A DNA stretch of 64,000 nt from assembly GCA_019454045.1 (NCBI GenBank), contig SKCR01021399.1:35371-99370 (forward strand), in the 5' to 3' direction. The position numbers and the translations under genes were made by a program. This DNA is from Zanthoxylum bungeanum. Lineage: Eukaryota > Streptophyta > Magnoliopsida > Sapindales > Rutaceae. Under the pieces are notes generated by a model, which saw only the letters and a program-made list of their open reading frames with translations, ran no database searches and had not been told where the DNA came from. Positions 21,381-32,098 of the stretch are shown piece by piece. The first letter of the stretch is position 1. Each line of letters opens with the position of its first letter.

Positions 21381-22750
21381 TGATATTTTTATATCGTACC
21401 GCAAGTGTACGGTGTCAAGTTTTAGTATAAATCAGTGAAAGAGTGTCGAACCCACAGGGATTGCGTTAACTCGCACTAAGTACTACAATTGATAATCCTA
21501 ACTTTATTTAGAAAACAAATAATAAAGATTTATAATAGATAAATATACAAATAATAAAATAGGAGGAACTAATACTGTAGAGATTATGGATCCTGATTTC
21601 ACCTAGTTGTCGCCTATGTATTTGTTATGCCAATTAATATTTGTTCAGTTATATTATTTATAAGTCAAGATCCTAAAATATCCACTCCCTCTCTCGAGTG
21701 CCGAGTGAAAATATTATCAACTATAGACTTCGATATCTCTATAAAAATCCAATAGTTAATAACTCATTACGATTTGTGATTCTATGTTAACGACTTCAAA
21801 GGACTACAGATTCTCTCGAACTCTATAAAATCCTAGGTTATATTCTCTAGATCTATTCAAAATCCCCTCTCTCGAGTGATAGATTCTAAACATTCATCAT
21901 CTTCAATTGTGGCCAACAATCAAGAAGCATTAAACTCAAAAGAATATAAATAATTAATAAAACTTCATTACAAAATTGATAAACAAAATACAAGGTTCAA
22001 GCATCAATTACATCATTCTCCAAAATTAAGGAGTAAATTCATGACAAAAGATAAAACAATAAATAATCAAGCCATGAATTTAATGGAAATCATTAGAGTT
22101 TTAAGAAAGAAATAAGAAGATAAAACCCGAATTGAATCTCTTCCTCTCCGGATATTACAGCTTTTGTCTCCTCTTGTCGCTCTTCAATCCTCTCCTTGGA
22201 TCTCTAAGAATATTTAATTATGTGTTTTGTGCTCTGTATTAGCCTCTCTTTGAGTGTTGGATGTAATGTTATATTTATAGTTGAGGCAGGGAGTCTTTGG
22301 GTAGCATTAGGATTATTAAAAACCCTAAAATTAATTTCCTGATATGCGCGTACTTTTCTTCTCCGCAGCGCCGCAGCGCCAAATTGTCGGGAAATTGTAT
22401 GGGTGAGGAGGCGCCGCGGCGCCTTTGTTTAATCAATGAATGGGCGCCGCGGCGCTCATTGTTGCTTAATGAATGGGCGCCGCGGCGCCCATTGCTTTTG
22501 ATGAATGGCGCCGTGGCGCCATTCTCCCTGGAACTTGTATGGGATTTTGGCGCCTCGGCGCCATTCTTCCCTGCTCGTCCTGTGTCTTCCCGAAATTTCC
22601 CAAAACACGTGCAATTATTCCCCGATCCATATATTAATGCTCCTATAAATAAAACATAAAATAAATTATAAATCATATTAAATATCTCGAATTATAACAA
22701 AATAATAAGCTGAGAATGCCATAATAAGTGGGTATAAACCACACTTATCA
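21381..22750 (-). repeat. Gypsy derivative 3' LTR
   Basis: It runs TGATATTTTTATATCG to CACTTATCA on the plus strand. It differs from 25434-26799 only by a few 1-3-base indels and rare substitutions. It includes the GGCGCC palindrome array at 22410-22565. Confidence 0.93.
22410..22565. repeat. Array of five GGCGCC-rich palindromes (left LTR)
   Basis: Five units spaced about 30-34 bp apart: GGCGCCGCGGCGCC (22410), a GGCGCCGCGGCGC variant (22443), a perfect 22-bp palindrome centred on GCCGCGGC (22472-22493), AATGGCGCCGTGGCGCCATT (22504-22523), and TGGCGCCTCGGCGCCA (about 22548). A degenerate GCGCCGCAGCGCC precedes them near 22367. The array is an island of high GC in AT-rich DNA and recurs at 26461-26615. 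Confidence 0.85.
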
Positions 22751-22790
22751 AATACCCCCAAACTTAAGGTTTTGCTAGTCCCGAGCAAAA
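22751..22790 (-). promoter_or_regulatory. Polypurine tract with upstream hairpin (LTR-adjacent)
   Basis: On the minus strand, a stem-loop TTTTGCT-CGGGACT-AGCAAAA is followed by CCTTAAGTTTGGGGGTATT and then the LTR (TGATAAG). The G-run is the plus-strand primer. A similar module lies at 23818-23856. Confidence 0.75.
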
Positions 22791-23817
22791 GATAAAATAA
22801 AAACTAAATTCAAATAACAAATAAAAATTACTAAATTAACTAAGTCACTTTCGTAGGGATCACGATTGCATTTAGCATATGCAACAAGCCTTTAAACCCC
22901 TAGGCGGCCCTAGTGGACGAGTTATAGTCTCGTGAGGGCTTACAGTGACGATACCCACAAACGTCATCACACACAATCATGCAAACATAAAAAATAACAA
23001 AACATAGTCTCGATAGTTCCGCATAATATATCCTCAAAGAAAGCTTATAAATGAAATCAAAGAATCTTCAAAGTACGCAATTGCAGCGCTCGAATCCAAA
23101 TTCTCGAATAAATTATCTAAGCTAGACTCAAGGTGTGTGTGTGTAAAGGTTCATCACAGCTTTGATCTTAAGTAAGCCAACTCAATGATTTCGTTTAAAA
23201 ATTAGAATCATGGGTCAAACCAACTTAGATATCTCAATATGCTTTGTAATTGCTTTATTTCGTGCTCAGTATGGTATGATTTTTTTTTTTTTTTTTTCTT
23301 GTCTCTTTTTGCTTCTCTTTTTGCTCTTTTATTTTTTTTTTTTCAACTCACCTACCCTTTAAGGTAGCATTTCTCCTCATGGTGGTCCTAATACTCGCCC
23401 ATGGGTAGCTTCACGCTTATCGGTTATAGGTGGTTTATTTTCTTTCTTTAGAGACATTTTTCTTTTAGCTATACCATACTTCATAACACTAGCAAATCAA
23501 GATAGATATCTAAGCAAACGGTCATTCATCGACATGCAATTTCGTCAACTAGTCACATTGTCAACTACTTAAGTTTTACTGCTAAGAACCTATTTTTAAG
23601 TGCTTACGAGTCTAACATAGATCAATTATTCAAGGCATCAGATAAAAGTAAATTAGGCACTTATCGTTTCTAAAATTTCACTCATAAACAAACAATATCA
23701 TCACAGATTTATGCTTTACTATCAAAGACTAAAACAAATTTTTTTTTTTTTTCTCAATAATTTAAATAACTAAATAACAAAATTTAAACAACTAAATAAC
23801 AAGTAAGCAACATGCAC
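22791..23817 (-). other. Gypsy derivative 3' untranslated interior
   Basis: AT-rich with long T runs (23281-23298, 23331-23342, 23740-23751). No coding region is seen. It lies between the two hairpin-polypurine modules. Confidence 0.5.
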
Positions 23818-23856
23818 ACACCCCCAAACTTAAAATTTACATTGTCCTCAATGTAA
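23818..23856 (-). promoter_or_regulatory. Second hairpin plus polypurine module (internal)
   Basis: On the minus strand, TTACATT-GAGGAC-AATGTAA forms a stem-loop and is followed by ATTTTAAGTTTGGGGGTGTG. The layout matches the LTR-adjacent module, but it is 1.07 kb inside the element. Confidence 0.65.
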
Positions 23857-24112
23857 GATAAATATAAAATTAAAGAACAAGAGTGAGGAACAACACTACC
23901 GTGCATTGAGTGATCAGACTCTTGCTGGTTAGAATTTGGTTGCGCTGGCTTTGTGTGTTTCATGCTACCTGTATAAATAACATGCAAATTAATAAATAGC
24001 ACACAATAAAATAAAATTAAAAATAAAGGAAATGATTGTAAAATAAATGCAAGGGTTGCCTCCCCGCTAGCGCTAAGTTTAACGTCTTCAGCCAGACGCA
24101 ACCACCAAATGG

Positions 24113-24631
24113 TTATGGTGGCTTAAAAGTAGTGAACCGAGTAATCTCATCTGTTTTCTTCTTTGGTATCCACCGGTTCTTATGACATGAAAGAGATAGC
24201 TTGGCAGGCTGTGGTGATTTATCTATAGATGGCCCCCCAGGATATGTAGATTTCCCTTCAATTGGAAAATCTGGACTGCACGTTCGGCAAAACTGGCTCG
24301 GTTTTCTTTTTAATCTTCCAGGAATTATCTCTAAGTGAGAACTGGCCTTTCTTTTCCTCTTTTTACGGCCCTTTGGGAGTGGTTTCGAGTTTAGCTGCAG
24401 AGAATTTTCCTTTATGCTTGGCTGCATTATGCTTATAGGCTGTTGAAATACTGATTCACCCTGTCTGGTTTCAACTCCCTTTTCTACTGTATCTATCATG
24501 TGACAGTCTGCATCACCTTGAGAACTCGGCATGGCTCTGAAAACACTGAAGGTGATTTCTTCATATTGACCTCTCATTATCAATTCACCTTTGTTCTCTT
24601 CTTCTGTTACTGTTTCCTCCTGAAATACCAT
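24113..24631 (-). CDS. Unknown basic protein of the Gypsy derivative (172 aa)
   Basis: An uninterrupted 172-residue frame on the element's coding strand. The N-terminal part is acidic (MVFQEETVTEEENKGEL) and contains DADCHMIDTVEKG. The middle is strongly basic (LPKGRKKRKRKASSHLE). The C-terminal part has two CxxC/HxxC-like cysteines (FCRTCSPDF) and CHKNRWIPKKK. I do not recognise it. It occupies the place where an Athila-like pol begins, so it may be a residual N-terminal pol segment or an unrelated insert. Downstream, at about 24045-24100, the minus strand reads RLAEDVKLSASGEAT, resembling the end of a Gypsy polyprotein. No membrane segment or signal peptide is seen. Confidence 0.4.
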   Translation of the reverse strand: MVFQEETVTEEENKGELIMRGQYEEITFSVFRAMPSSQGDADCHMIDTVEKGVETRQGESVFQQPISIMQPSIKENSLQLNSKPLPKGRKKRKRKASSHLEIIPGRLKRKPSQFCRTCSPDFPIEGKSTYPGGPSIDKSPQPAKLSLSCHKNRWIPKKKTDEITRFTTFKPP

Positions 24632-24654
24632 TTCATTTCTTTACTACTTACTGC

Positions 24655-25218
24655 CTAAGTCCTGAGAGGTGTCTTTAAACTCTTTTCTGCTCCTACAGGT
24701 TCTATTTTGACATTGCTCATTGGGGTTGACTTCAGTGTCACTCGGAAAATCCCATGTCTGTTGATTGGCCATGGAAGAAGCAAGCAACTCAATTTTGCTT
24801 CTAAAGATTTCATATTTGCCTCTATATTGCCCATTCGTGTTTCGATATTATCCAGCATTGACTCATTCTTCTCAAACCTCTCTGAAGCTGTAGCTACAAA
24901 CGTGATCATGAGGTCTTCTAAGGAAGGTTTCTGCTCAGCTTGGATAATTGAAGCCATGATGAGGTTGCAAAATGTTTTCCATATCAGCATATGAAAAATT
25001 CGGATGATAATAAATAGGCATAGGACTGCCTCTATAGTTGTTGAAGTTCCGATTGTCACATACTGTACTTGTTTAAATCCTGCTCCTCTGTTGGGTAAAA
25101 ACATTCCATTAGCAGAAACAGCTTCAATAGACGGTTGGCTCATTTGATTTATCAATACTGCTAGATGAGTCGTGAAGGACGATACTTGAGCTATCAATGC
25201 ACCAATAGGATCTGCCAT
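24655..25218 (-). CDS. Gag-like fragment of the Gypsy derivative (187 aa)
   Basis: The first large frame downstream of the primer site, starting MADPIGALIAQVSSFTTHLA. Residues about 115-150 form a probable coiled coil (RFEKNESMLDNIETRMGNIE, then ANMKSLEAKLS). Placement and this IExxMGNIE heptad pattern resemble the C-terminal part of Athila-type Gag. The middle (residues about 60-90) is hydrophobic and looks out of frame, so an indel may have altered the original protein. No CCHC knuckle is present. It is open in both sequence and frame, but whether it is translated cannot be judged here. Confidence 0.45.
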   Translation of the reverse strand: MADPIGALIAQVSSFTTHLAVLINQMSQPSIEAVSANGMFLPNRGAGFKQVQYVTIGTSTTIEAVLCLFIIIRIFHMLIWKTFCNLIMASIIQAEQKPSLEDLMITFVATASERFEKNESMLDNIETRMGNIEANMKSLEAKLSCLLLPWPINRHGIFRVTLKSTPMSNVKIEPVGAEKSLKTPLRT

Positions 25219-25254
25219 TGCTTCTTTTCAAATTCACCTCGTACGAAAAATATA

Positions 25255-25352
25255 AAAATAAATTAAATTAAAATAAAAATAAAAAAAAAATAAAAACTAA
25301 GTAAAAATAAAGAAAATAAAAATAAAAATAAAAATAAAAAAAAAAAAATCTA
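25255..25352. repeat. A-rich simple sequence (AAAATAAAAATAAA)
   Basis: About 100 bp of AAAATAAAAATAAA-type low-complexity sequence lie just 3' (plus-strand sense) of the Gag-like start on the opposite strand. On the element's coding strand this is a T-rich leader. Confidence 0.85.
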
Positions 25353-25405
25353 AATTAAAGCTAAGATTACTTGGTAGTAGTATTAATGTGAATTAAACAA
25401 ACAAT

Positions 25406-25425
25406 CCCCAGCAACGGCGCCAAAA
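25406..25425 (-). promoter_or_regulatory. Primer binding site of the Gypsy derivative
   Basis: The minus strand reads TTTTTGGCGCCGTTGCTGGG. This is the TGGCGCCGTTGC-type primer site widespread in plant Athila/Tat Gypsy elements. It lies 8 bases inside the right LTR. Confidence 0.85.
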
Positions 25426-25433
25426 ACTTGTTG

Positions 25434-26799
25434 TGATATTTTTATATCGTACCGCAAGTGTACGGTGTCAAGTTTTAGTATAAATCAGTGAAAGAGTGTC
25501 GAACCCACAGGGATTGCGTTAACTCGCACTAAGTACTACAATTGATAATCCTAACTTTATTTAGAAAACAAATAATAAAGATTTATAATAGATAAATACA
25601 AATAATAAAATAGGAGGAACTAATACTGTAGAGATTATGGATCCTGATTTCACCTAGTTGTCGCCTATGTATTTGTTATGCCAATTAATATTGTTCAGTT
25701 ATATTATTTATAAGTCAAGATCCTAAAATATCCACTCCCTCTCTCGAGTGCCGAGTGAAAATTTATCAACTATAGACTTCGATATCTCTATAAAAATCCA
25801 ATAGTTAATAACTCATTACGATTTGTGATTCTATGTTAACGACTTCAAAGGACTACAGATTCTCTCGAACTCTATAAAATCCTAGGTTATATTCTCTAGA
25901 TCTATTCAAAATCCCCTCTCTCGAGTGATAGATTCTAAACATTCATCATCTTCAATTGTGGCCAACAATCAAGAAGCATTAAACTCAAAAGAATATAAAT
26001 AATTAATAAAACTTCATTACAAAATTGATAAACAAAATACAAGGTTCAAGCATCAATTACATCATTCTCCAAAATTAAGGAGTAAATTCATGACAAAAGA
26101 TAAAACAATAAATAATCAAGCCATGAATTTAATGGAAATAATCATTAGAGTTTTAAGAAAGAAATAGAAGATAAAACCCGAATTGAATCTCTTCCTCTCC
26201 GGATATTACAGCTTTTGTCCCCTCTTGTCGCTCTTCAATCCTCTCCTTGGATCTCTAAGAATATTTAATTATGTGTTTTGTGCTCTGTATTAGCCTCTCT
26301 TTGAGTGTTGGATGTAATGTTATATTTATAGTTGAGGCAGGGAGTCTTTGGGTAGCATTAGGATTATTAAAAACCCTAAAATTAATTTCCTGATATGCGC
26401 GTACTTTTCTTCTCCGCAGCGCCGCAGCGCCAAATTGTCGGGAAATTGTATGGGTGAGGAGGCGCCGCGGCGCCTTTGTTTAATCAATGAATGGGCGCCG
26501 CGGCGCTCATTGTTGCTTAATGAATGGGCGCCGCGGCGCCCATTGCTTTTGATGAATGGCGCCGTGGCGCCATTCTCCCTGGAACTTGTATGGGATTTTG
26601 GCGCCTCGGCGCCATTCTTCCCTGCTCGTCCTGTGTCTTCCCGAATTTCCCAAAACACGTGCAATTATTCCCCGATCCATATATTAATGCTCCTATAAAT
26701 AAAACATAAAATAAATTATAAATCATATTAATATCTCGAATTATAACAAAATAATAAGCTGAGAATGCCATAATAAGTGGGTATAAACCACACTTATCA
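25434..26799 (-). repeat. Gypsy derivative 5' LTR
   Basis: A near-identical partner of 21381-22750 (1366 vs 1370 bp), with the same GGCGCC palindrome array at about 26461-26615. Transcription of the element would start in this copy and run leftward. Confidence 0.93.
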
Positions 26800-26882
26800 A
26801 TATATGTTGGCAACAACTCACTGGTTGAAGTCAAAGGAATAGGTACATGCAAGTTAGTCATGCATGGTGGAAAAACTTTACT
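26800..26882 (+). repeat. 83-bp flanking duplication, right copy
   Basis: Identical to 21291-21373. It directly abuts the LTR end at 26799, and Copia II coding sequence then continues (CTACATGATGTATTGTTTGC). Confidence 0.9.
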
Positions 26883-29800
26883 ACTACATGATGTATTGTT
26901 TGCTCCACAAATTCCAAATTTAATTTAGTTTCTGTGTTGGTTTTGGTTATTTTAGGTTTCAATTTGAACTTCCATAAATTTGGTGTTGATTTGTACTTAG
27001 GTACAATACACTATAGTTCTAGTTATTTTCTTGATGGTTTTATTGTATTGAATGTTGAATGTTCAATCACAATTCCAGTTTTTCGTTTGTTACTTCATCT
27101 GTCAGTAATGATAGTGATGTAATTGTGTGACATGCTAGACTTGGCCACATTGGGGCCAGCAAAGAATGAACAGATTAGCCAAAGAAGGCTTTCTGGGAAA
27201 CATTGAGAAGGTATAATTGTCAACCTGTGAATATTGATTGGCTGGAAAACTGCGAGAAAACCATTTGGAAAAAAGGACTAGAGCAGAGTATCCATTACAA
27301 TTAATCCATTCAGATATATGTGGTTCAATGAATGTCAGAGCAAGGCATAGAGCATCTTATTTCATCACATTCATAGATGATTTTACACGCTTTAGTTATA
27401 TCTATTTGATTGCTTATAAATCTGAAGCAGCAGTAATGTTTTAAGAAATTTATGAATTTAACAGAAAATCAATTAGACAAGAAAATTAAAGCACTACGCA
27501 CTGACCGTGGTCGTAAGTACTTATCTGATCAGTTCAGAGAATTATGTGATGAAAAATGAATTAGTCGTCAGTTGACTACTCCTACTATTCCTCAACAAAA
27601 TGGTGTTGCAGAAAGAAGAAATAGAACTCTTCTTGAAATGGTTAGGTCCATGATGGCACAAATAAATTTACCTAAAACCTATTGAGGTGATGCATTATTA
27701 ACTGCCACATATTTACTTAAACAAGTGCCATCAAAATCTGTTGCCATCACACCATATGAGTTATGGACAGGTCGCAAACCAGATATTCATTTTCTAAAAC
27801 CTTGGGGTTGTGCGGTCTATGTACATATGCGTTCTCACGAACATGGAAAGTTAGGCCCAAGAGGAAAAAAATGTATCTTTATAAGATATTTTAAACAATC
27901 AAAAGGGTATGTTTGCATAGGTGAACATGAAAGTGGAGGCGTGATAGAATTTGAATCACAAGATATCACATTTTTAAAAAATGATTTTCCTAAGCAGGGA
28001 GAGATATGTCAAGATTTATCTCTATATGAAACTCGGGATCACATGGATCACATGATTGGTGTACACTCGGGTTTACCTAATTCAAGTGGGAGTGATGAGA
28101 GAAATTTGAGAAAACATGATGAATCTGTTTCACATGAATCTCAAAATGATGAATTAGTTTCACATAAGTCTTCTTTACGTGATCCGAGTGAGAGTGATGT
28201 ACATATTCCAAGTGGGAGCAATGTGCACGATCCAAATGGAAATAATATGGAAAGTGAGGAATCAGTTCCACCACTTGAATCCCAATTGCGGCGTAGTAAT
28301 CGTATAGGCATCCTCGACGTCGTTTCGATATCGAAGGAGAAACCTTTATAATTCTACCTCAAGAGGATGAAGAACCTAGAAACATAAAATAGGCTCTTCA
28401 GTGTCCTGCTAAGGAAAAATGGATGAAAGCAATGTAAGACGAAATAGAGTCAATGAGGTTCAACCAAGTTTGGAAATTGGTTGATCTACCCAAAGGACGC
28501 AAAGCTATCAAGAACAAATGAGTTCTTAAAATAAAGCGTAATGCCGATGGCAATATCGAAAGATATAAAGCACGACTTGTAGCAAAAGGGTATACACAAC
28601 ATGAATGAATTGACTATGAAGAGACTTTTTCACCTGTTGTAAGGTTTACCTCAATTCGTTTGATTCTGGCTATAGTAGCAAGCATGGATCTAGAATTACA
28701 TCAAATGGATGTAAAACTGCTTTTTTCAATGGAGAACTTGATGAAGAAATCTACATGGAACAACCAATAGGTTTTATAAAAAAAATGAAAAGGAAAAAGT
28801 ATGTAGACTTATAAAGTCTATATATGGTCTCAAACAATCGTCTAGACAATGTTATATACGATTCCACAATACAATCATTTCGAATGATTTCACAATGATA
28901 AATGAGGATCATTATGTGTACACCAAGAGAGATAAAGATAAGTTCATTATCTTATCCCTGTACGTGGATGATATACTTATAGCTGGAAATGATAAGGAGT
29001 TTGTAAAACACATTAAAGAATGATTATCATCTAATTTCGAGATGAAAGATATGGGTGAAGCTGCATATATTATTGGGGTTAAGATCTCAAGAAATCGTTC
29101 AAAGAATTTATTATCTTTTCCACATGAGTCATATATAGGGATGGCAAAATTCGGCCGAACCCGGGTCCGGATCCGGAAGAGGTTTCACAACCCCGGGTCC
29201 GGTTCCAGACCCGGGTAAATATATTCACGGGTCCGGACCCGGGTCTACCCGGTACGGATCCGGGTAGACCCGGTCCGGACCCGATTACCCCGCATTCTTT
29301 TTATTCTTTTTATTTTTTTTATTTTTTTTATTTTTTTAAAGTTTTAATTGTATTTTTTTATATTTATATTTGTATTTTGTCAATTATAGTTTTATTTTAA
29401 TTTAAATCTTTTAATTTTTTTTTTTTTTTAAATTCTATTATTTATATATATATATGCATAATATTTTATATTTTTTTATTAAAATCTAATTTATTTTTTT
29501 TATTTTTTTATTTTTTTACGGACCCGGGTAGATCCGGGTCCGGACCGAGTGATCCCGGGTCCGGACCCGGAATCACCTAGGTCTTCGTTTTAAAGACCCT
29601 GGTCCGGATTTTTTAATTCCGGACCCGGGTCGTCCGGGTCCATGCGGACCCGGGCCGGGTCCGGGTCTTGTTGCCATCCCTAGTCATATATAAAGAAAAT
29701 TCTTGAACGCTTCCAAATGCAGGATTGCAAACCCATTGATACTCCTATCACAAGAACTGAAGCTTTGAGTCGTAGATTGTGTCTTGAAACTCCACATGAA

Positions 29801-30478
29801 AAGGAACAAATGAAGAAAGTTCCTTATACAAATGCAGTTGGAAGTTTAATGTACGCAATGTTGTGTACAAGACTTGATATCTGTTTCGCTGTTGGAATGG
29901 TAAGTAGATACCAATCCAATCCAGGACTAACACATTGGAAAATAGTTAAAAGAATTTTTAGGTATCTGAGAGGGACAGCTGATTACTCATTGTGTTATCT
30001 GCAATTGAGAGGCTATACTGATGCTGACTGGGGAGGAGATTTAGATGAAAGAAAATCTACCTCCGGTTTTGTTTTCTTGCTAAACAATTGTGTCATTTCA
30101 TGGAGCAGTAAGAAATAATCTTGTATAGCCTTATCCACAATGGAGGCTGAATTTGTGACATTTTCATCAGCAGTACAAGAGGATGTGTGGTTGAAAAGGT
30201 TCTTGGATCATTTGAGTATGTCAAATGAAGCTTCTGGTCTAGTATTAGTTAACTGTGATAGTGAAACAACGATAGCCTACACAAAAGACCCAAAATTCCA
30301 TTGTAAAACGAAACATATAGATACCAAATATAACTTTGTGAAAGACATAGTTGCACGAGAAGATGTAAACATGAAGTACATTTCTACGCAAGAAATGATA
30401 GCAGATCCATTGATCAAGCATGTTCCTAGAGATGTTTTTGTTAGACATGTAAAAGCTCAGGGATTGCGTAGATGTTAA
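26883..30478 (+). pseudogene. Copia II integrase, RT and RNase H, stop-interrupted
   Basis: The protein resumes with LHDVLFAPQIPN. The GAG-pre-integrase motif HARLGHIG is near 27125-27160. Integrase follows (LIHSDICGSMNVRARH, YFITFIDDFTRF, ALRTDRGRKYLSD, NGVAERRNRTLLEMVRSMM), with an open stretch at 27725-28351 through the integrase C-terminus (PYELWTGRKPDIHFLKPWGC). RT is at 28400-29700 ([27 protein letters not shown]). The RT is cut by a hAT MITE at 29136. RNase H continues to 30478 (RGYTDADWGGDLDERKSTSG, STMEAEFVTFSSAVQEDVWL). More than ten stops or frameshifts interrupt it. Confidence 0.9.
29136..29682. mobile_element. hAT MITE, 547 bp, in the RT of Copia II
   Basis: Terminal inverted repeats TAGGGATGGCAA / TTGCCATCCCTA are flanked by a perfect 8-bp duplication GTCATATA (29128-29135 and 29683-29690). 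The first and last ~150 bp consist of ACCCGGGTCCGGA repeats in mirrored orientation around an AT-rich centre with T runs. No coding region is present. Excising the element and one duplication rejoins the RT reading (FPHESYIKKILERFQMQ). Confidence 0.95.
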
Positions 30479-31492
30479 TGTGCTCACATATTATGATATG
30501 TATTTTTCCCAAATAATGTTTACTAATGTTAATACTCATTGATGTTTGTATTCAATGCTTACATGTTAATATGTTGATACATGTTTTAAACAAACATACT
30601 ATTAGTTAGTATGAGAAGTATGTCAGACAAGTGAATGATTGGCCCTCTCACACGGGCAATCGCCTCCATTACTTTGTGTTAACGGGAGATGAGATAAATT
30701 TTTAAGCTAATTATCTGAGTGATAATTTAGAGAGCTCAAGCTTGAAAATTAAGTAATGTCGTTGTGAGGTTATTTTCTCTATGATATGACCTAAGGTGAA
30801 TAAGTTTGTTTCACATTACTTGTCTTAATGTCAGATATGAGTTAGACATTGTGTTTGTCTGAACTATAATCTGTACGGTATTTTATGAGACATACGCTCC
30901 ATGGGAAATGAGAGAATACCGTAGCACATGTTTTCATACCATGTGTATATTTGCGACTATTGAGGGTAATACAAGTAAAGATCTCAGTCTTGATGTTGTG
31001 TGAGACCCTTGAGATTATTTCAATCTCACATTGTACCATTTAGACTCTTGTTTGCTTCTCAAAATTTAGATTTGATGATCGCTATCTTCGAGTGTTGCTG
31101 AAGGATCATGAGAGATTCGATCCGAAAGGACATCTCTGGAAAAGCGAATTGAATCAAGGTTGAGAGATTCGAGAAAGGAGAAAGATCATTATATGAGTAA
31201 TATCACATTAGCTTATATTCACTGATCGACCAATTATGTTGTTCTATGTGATCAAACATGATTGTAAATATAAAATAAATATTACATCCGAAAAGAGATC
31301 GAGAGAGATTTAATTTGATAAATGATCGAGGATACTACATACATAATTCATTATGGTCATATCCATTTTTCGAGCAGCTATATATTTCTAACAGATGTAT
31401 AGCAAATGAGCTCTCGAAGTATGCTGGTCGCACGGCACAATTGCTAAGTATGAGTTATTCTTGTAGAAACAATAAAACTGTTGATCCCATCA
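30479..31492 (+). other. Copia II 3' untranslated region
   Basis: About 1 kb between the end of pol (GLRRC stop) and the nested hAT element. It is AT-rich with no supported gene. It forms the long 3' leader before the polypurine run, which was separated from it by the hAT insertion. Confidence 0.55.
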
Positions 31493-31906
31493 TGTGTGAG
31501 TAGACCCGGCCACGGTTCCGGTTCCGGAACCGAACCGGAATGGGACCGGTTGGTTGGGGTTCCACCCAACTCGAACCGGTCCGAACCGGTGGAACCGTAC
31601 GGTTCCACCGGTTCGGACGGTTCCAACCGGAACCGTTCGGTTCCGGTTGGAACCGTCGGGTTCCTGTTGGAACCGTAGGGTTCCAACAGGAACCCTAAGG
31701 CCCCCAACGGCTACTAGCCGTTGGGGCCTTATTCCCCCAACGGATGCAGCAGGGAGCCGTTTGGCACCCTGCCAAAAAAAAAATAAAAATAAAATTATAA
31801 AATAAAAATTATTATATAAAATAAAAATTACTAATGTACCCCTAATAACGGTAATAAAACGGTTATATTTAGGGGCATTTTTGGTATCAAAAAAATTCTA
31901 AAATTC

Positions 31907-31915
31907 TATAAATAG
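31907..31915 (+). promoter_or_regulatory. TATA box of the hAT transposase gene
   Basis: TATAAATAG lies 190 bp before the transposase ATG and just inside the subterminal repeats. This is the expected location for the element's promoter. Confidence 0.5.
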
Positions 31916-32098
31916 GATTCATTTTTCATAATTTCATCACACCAATTTCTCAACTTTCTCATTTTCTATAAATCTCTTATTCTCAATCTTACTTCAATAC
32001 AATTCTCTTATTTTAGTTGTTAATTAATTTGTTATCACATTCGGCATTCGCATCGCAATTATTCAAATGGCAAGCTCATCCGAGAACATAATGTCAAT

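Larger units (their letters stand above)
21381..26799 (-). mobile_element. Non-autonomous Gypsy (Athila-like) retrotransposon nested in Copia II
   Basis: Two LTRs (21381-22750 and 25434-26799) are nearly identical. The strand is set by a primer site just inside the right LTR, reading TTTTTGGCGCCGTTGC on the minus strand, and by a polypurine tract TTAAGTTTGGGGGTATT next to the left LTR. The 2.7-kb interior codes only for a Gag-like fragment and an unknown basic protein, plus the last codons of a pol-like reading frame. No protease, RT or integrase is present. It therefore depends on another element for movement. Near-identity of the LTRs indicates a recent insertion. Confidence 0.9.

Noticed and set aside
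22410..22565. Regularly spaced repeats as a CRISPR-like array
   Set aside because: The spacers are near-copies of each other, the units are LTR-internal and duplicated with the LTR, and the genome is a plant nuclear one.
22297..22659. 120-residue plus-strand frame rich in Ala, Pro and Arg (and its copy at 26348-26698)
   Set aside because: It is made by the GGCGCC palindrome array inside the Gypsy LTR. The opposite strand is also open for the same reason, and no protein family matches.
31481..31805. Frames in 31444-31805 on both strands with NRTVP/GTVRFRLEP repeats
   Set aside because: They are translations of the hAT subterminal GGTTCCGG repeats, which are open in several frames at once.
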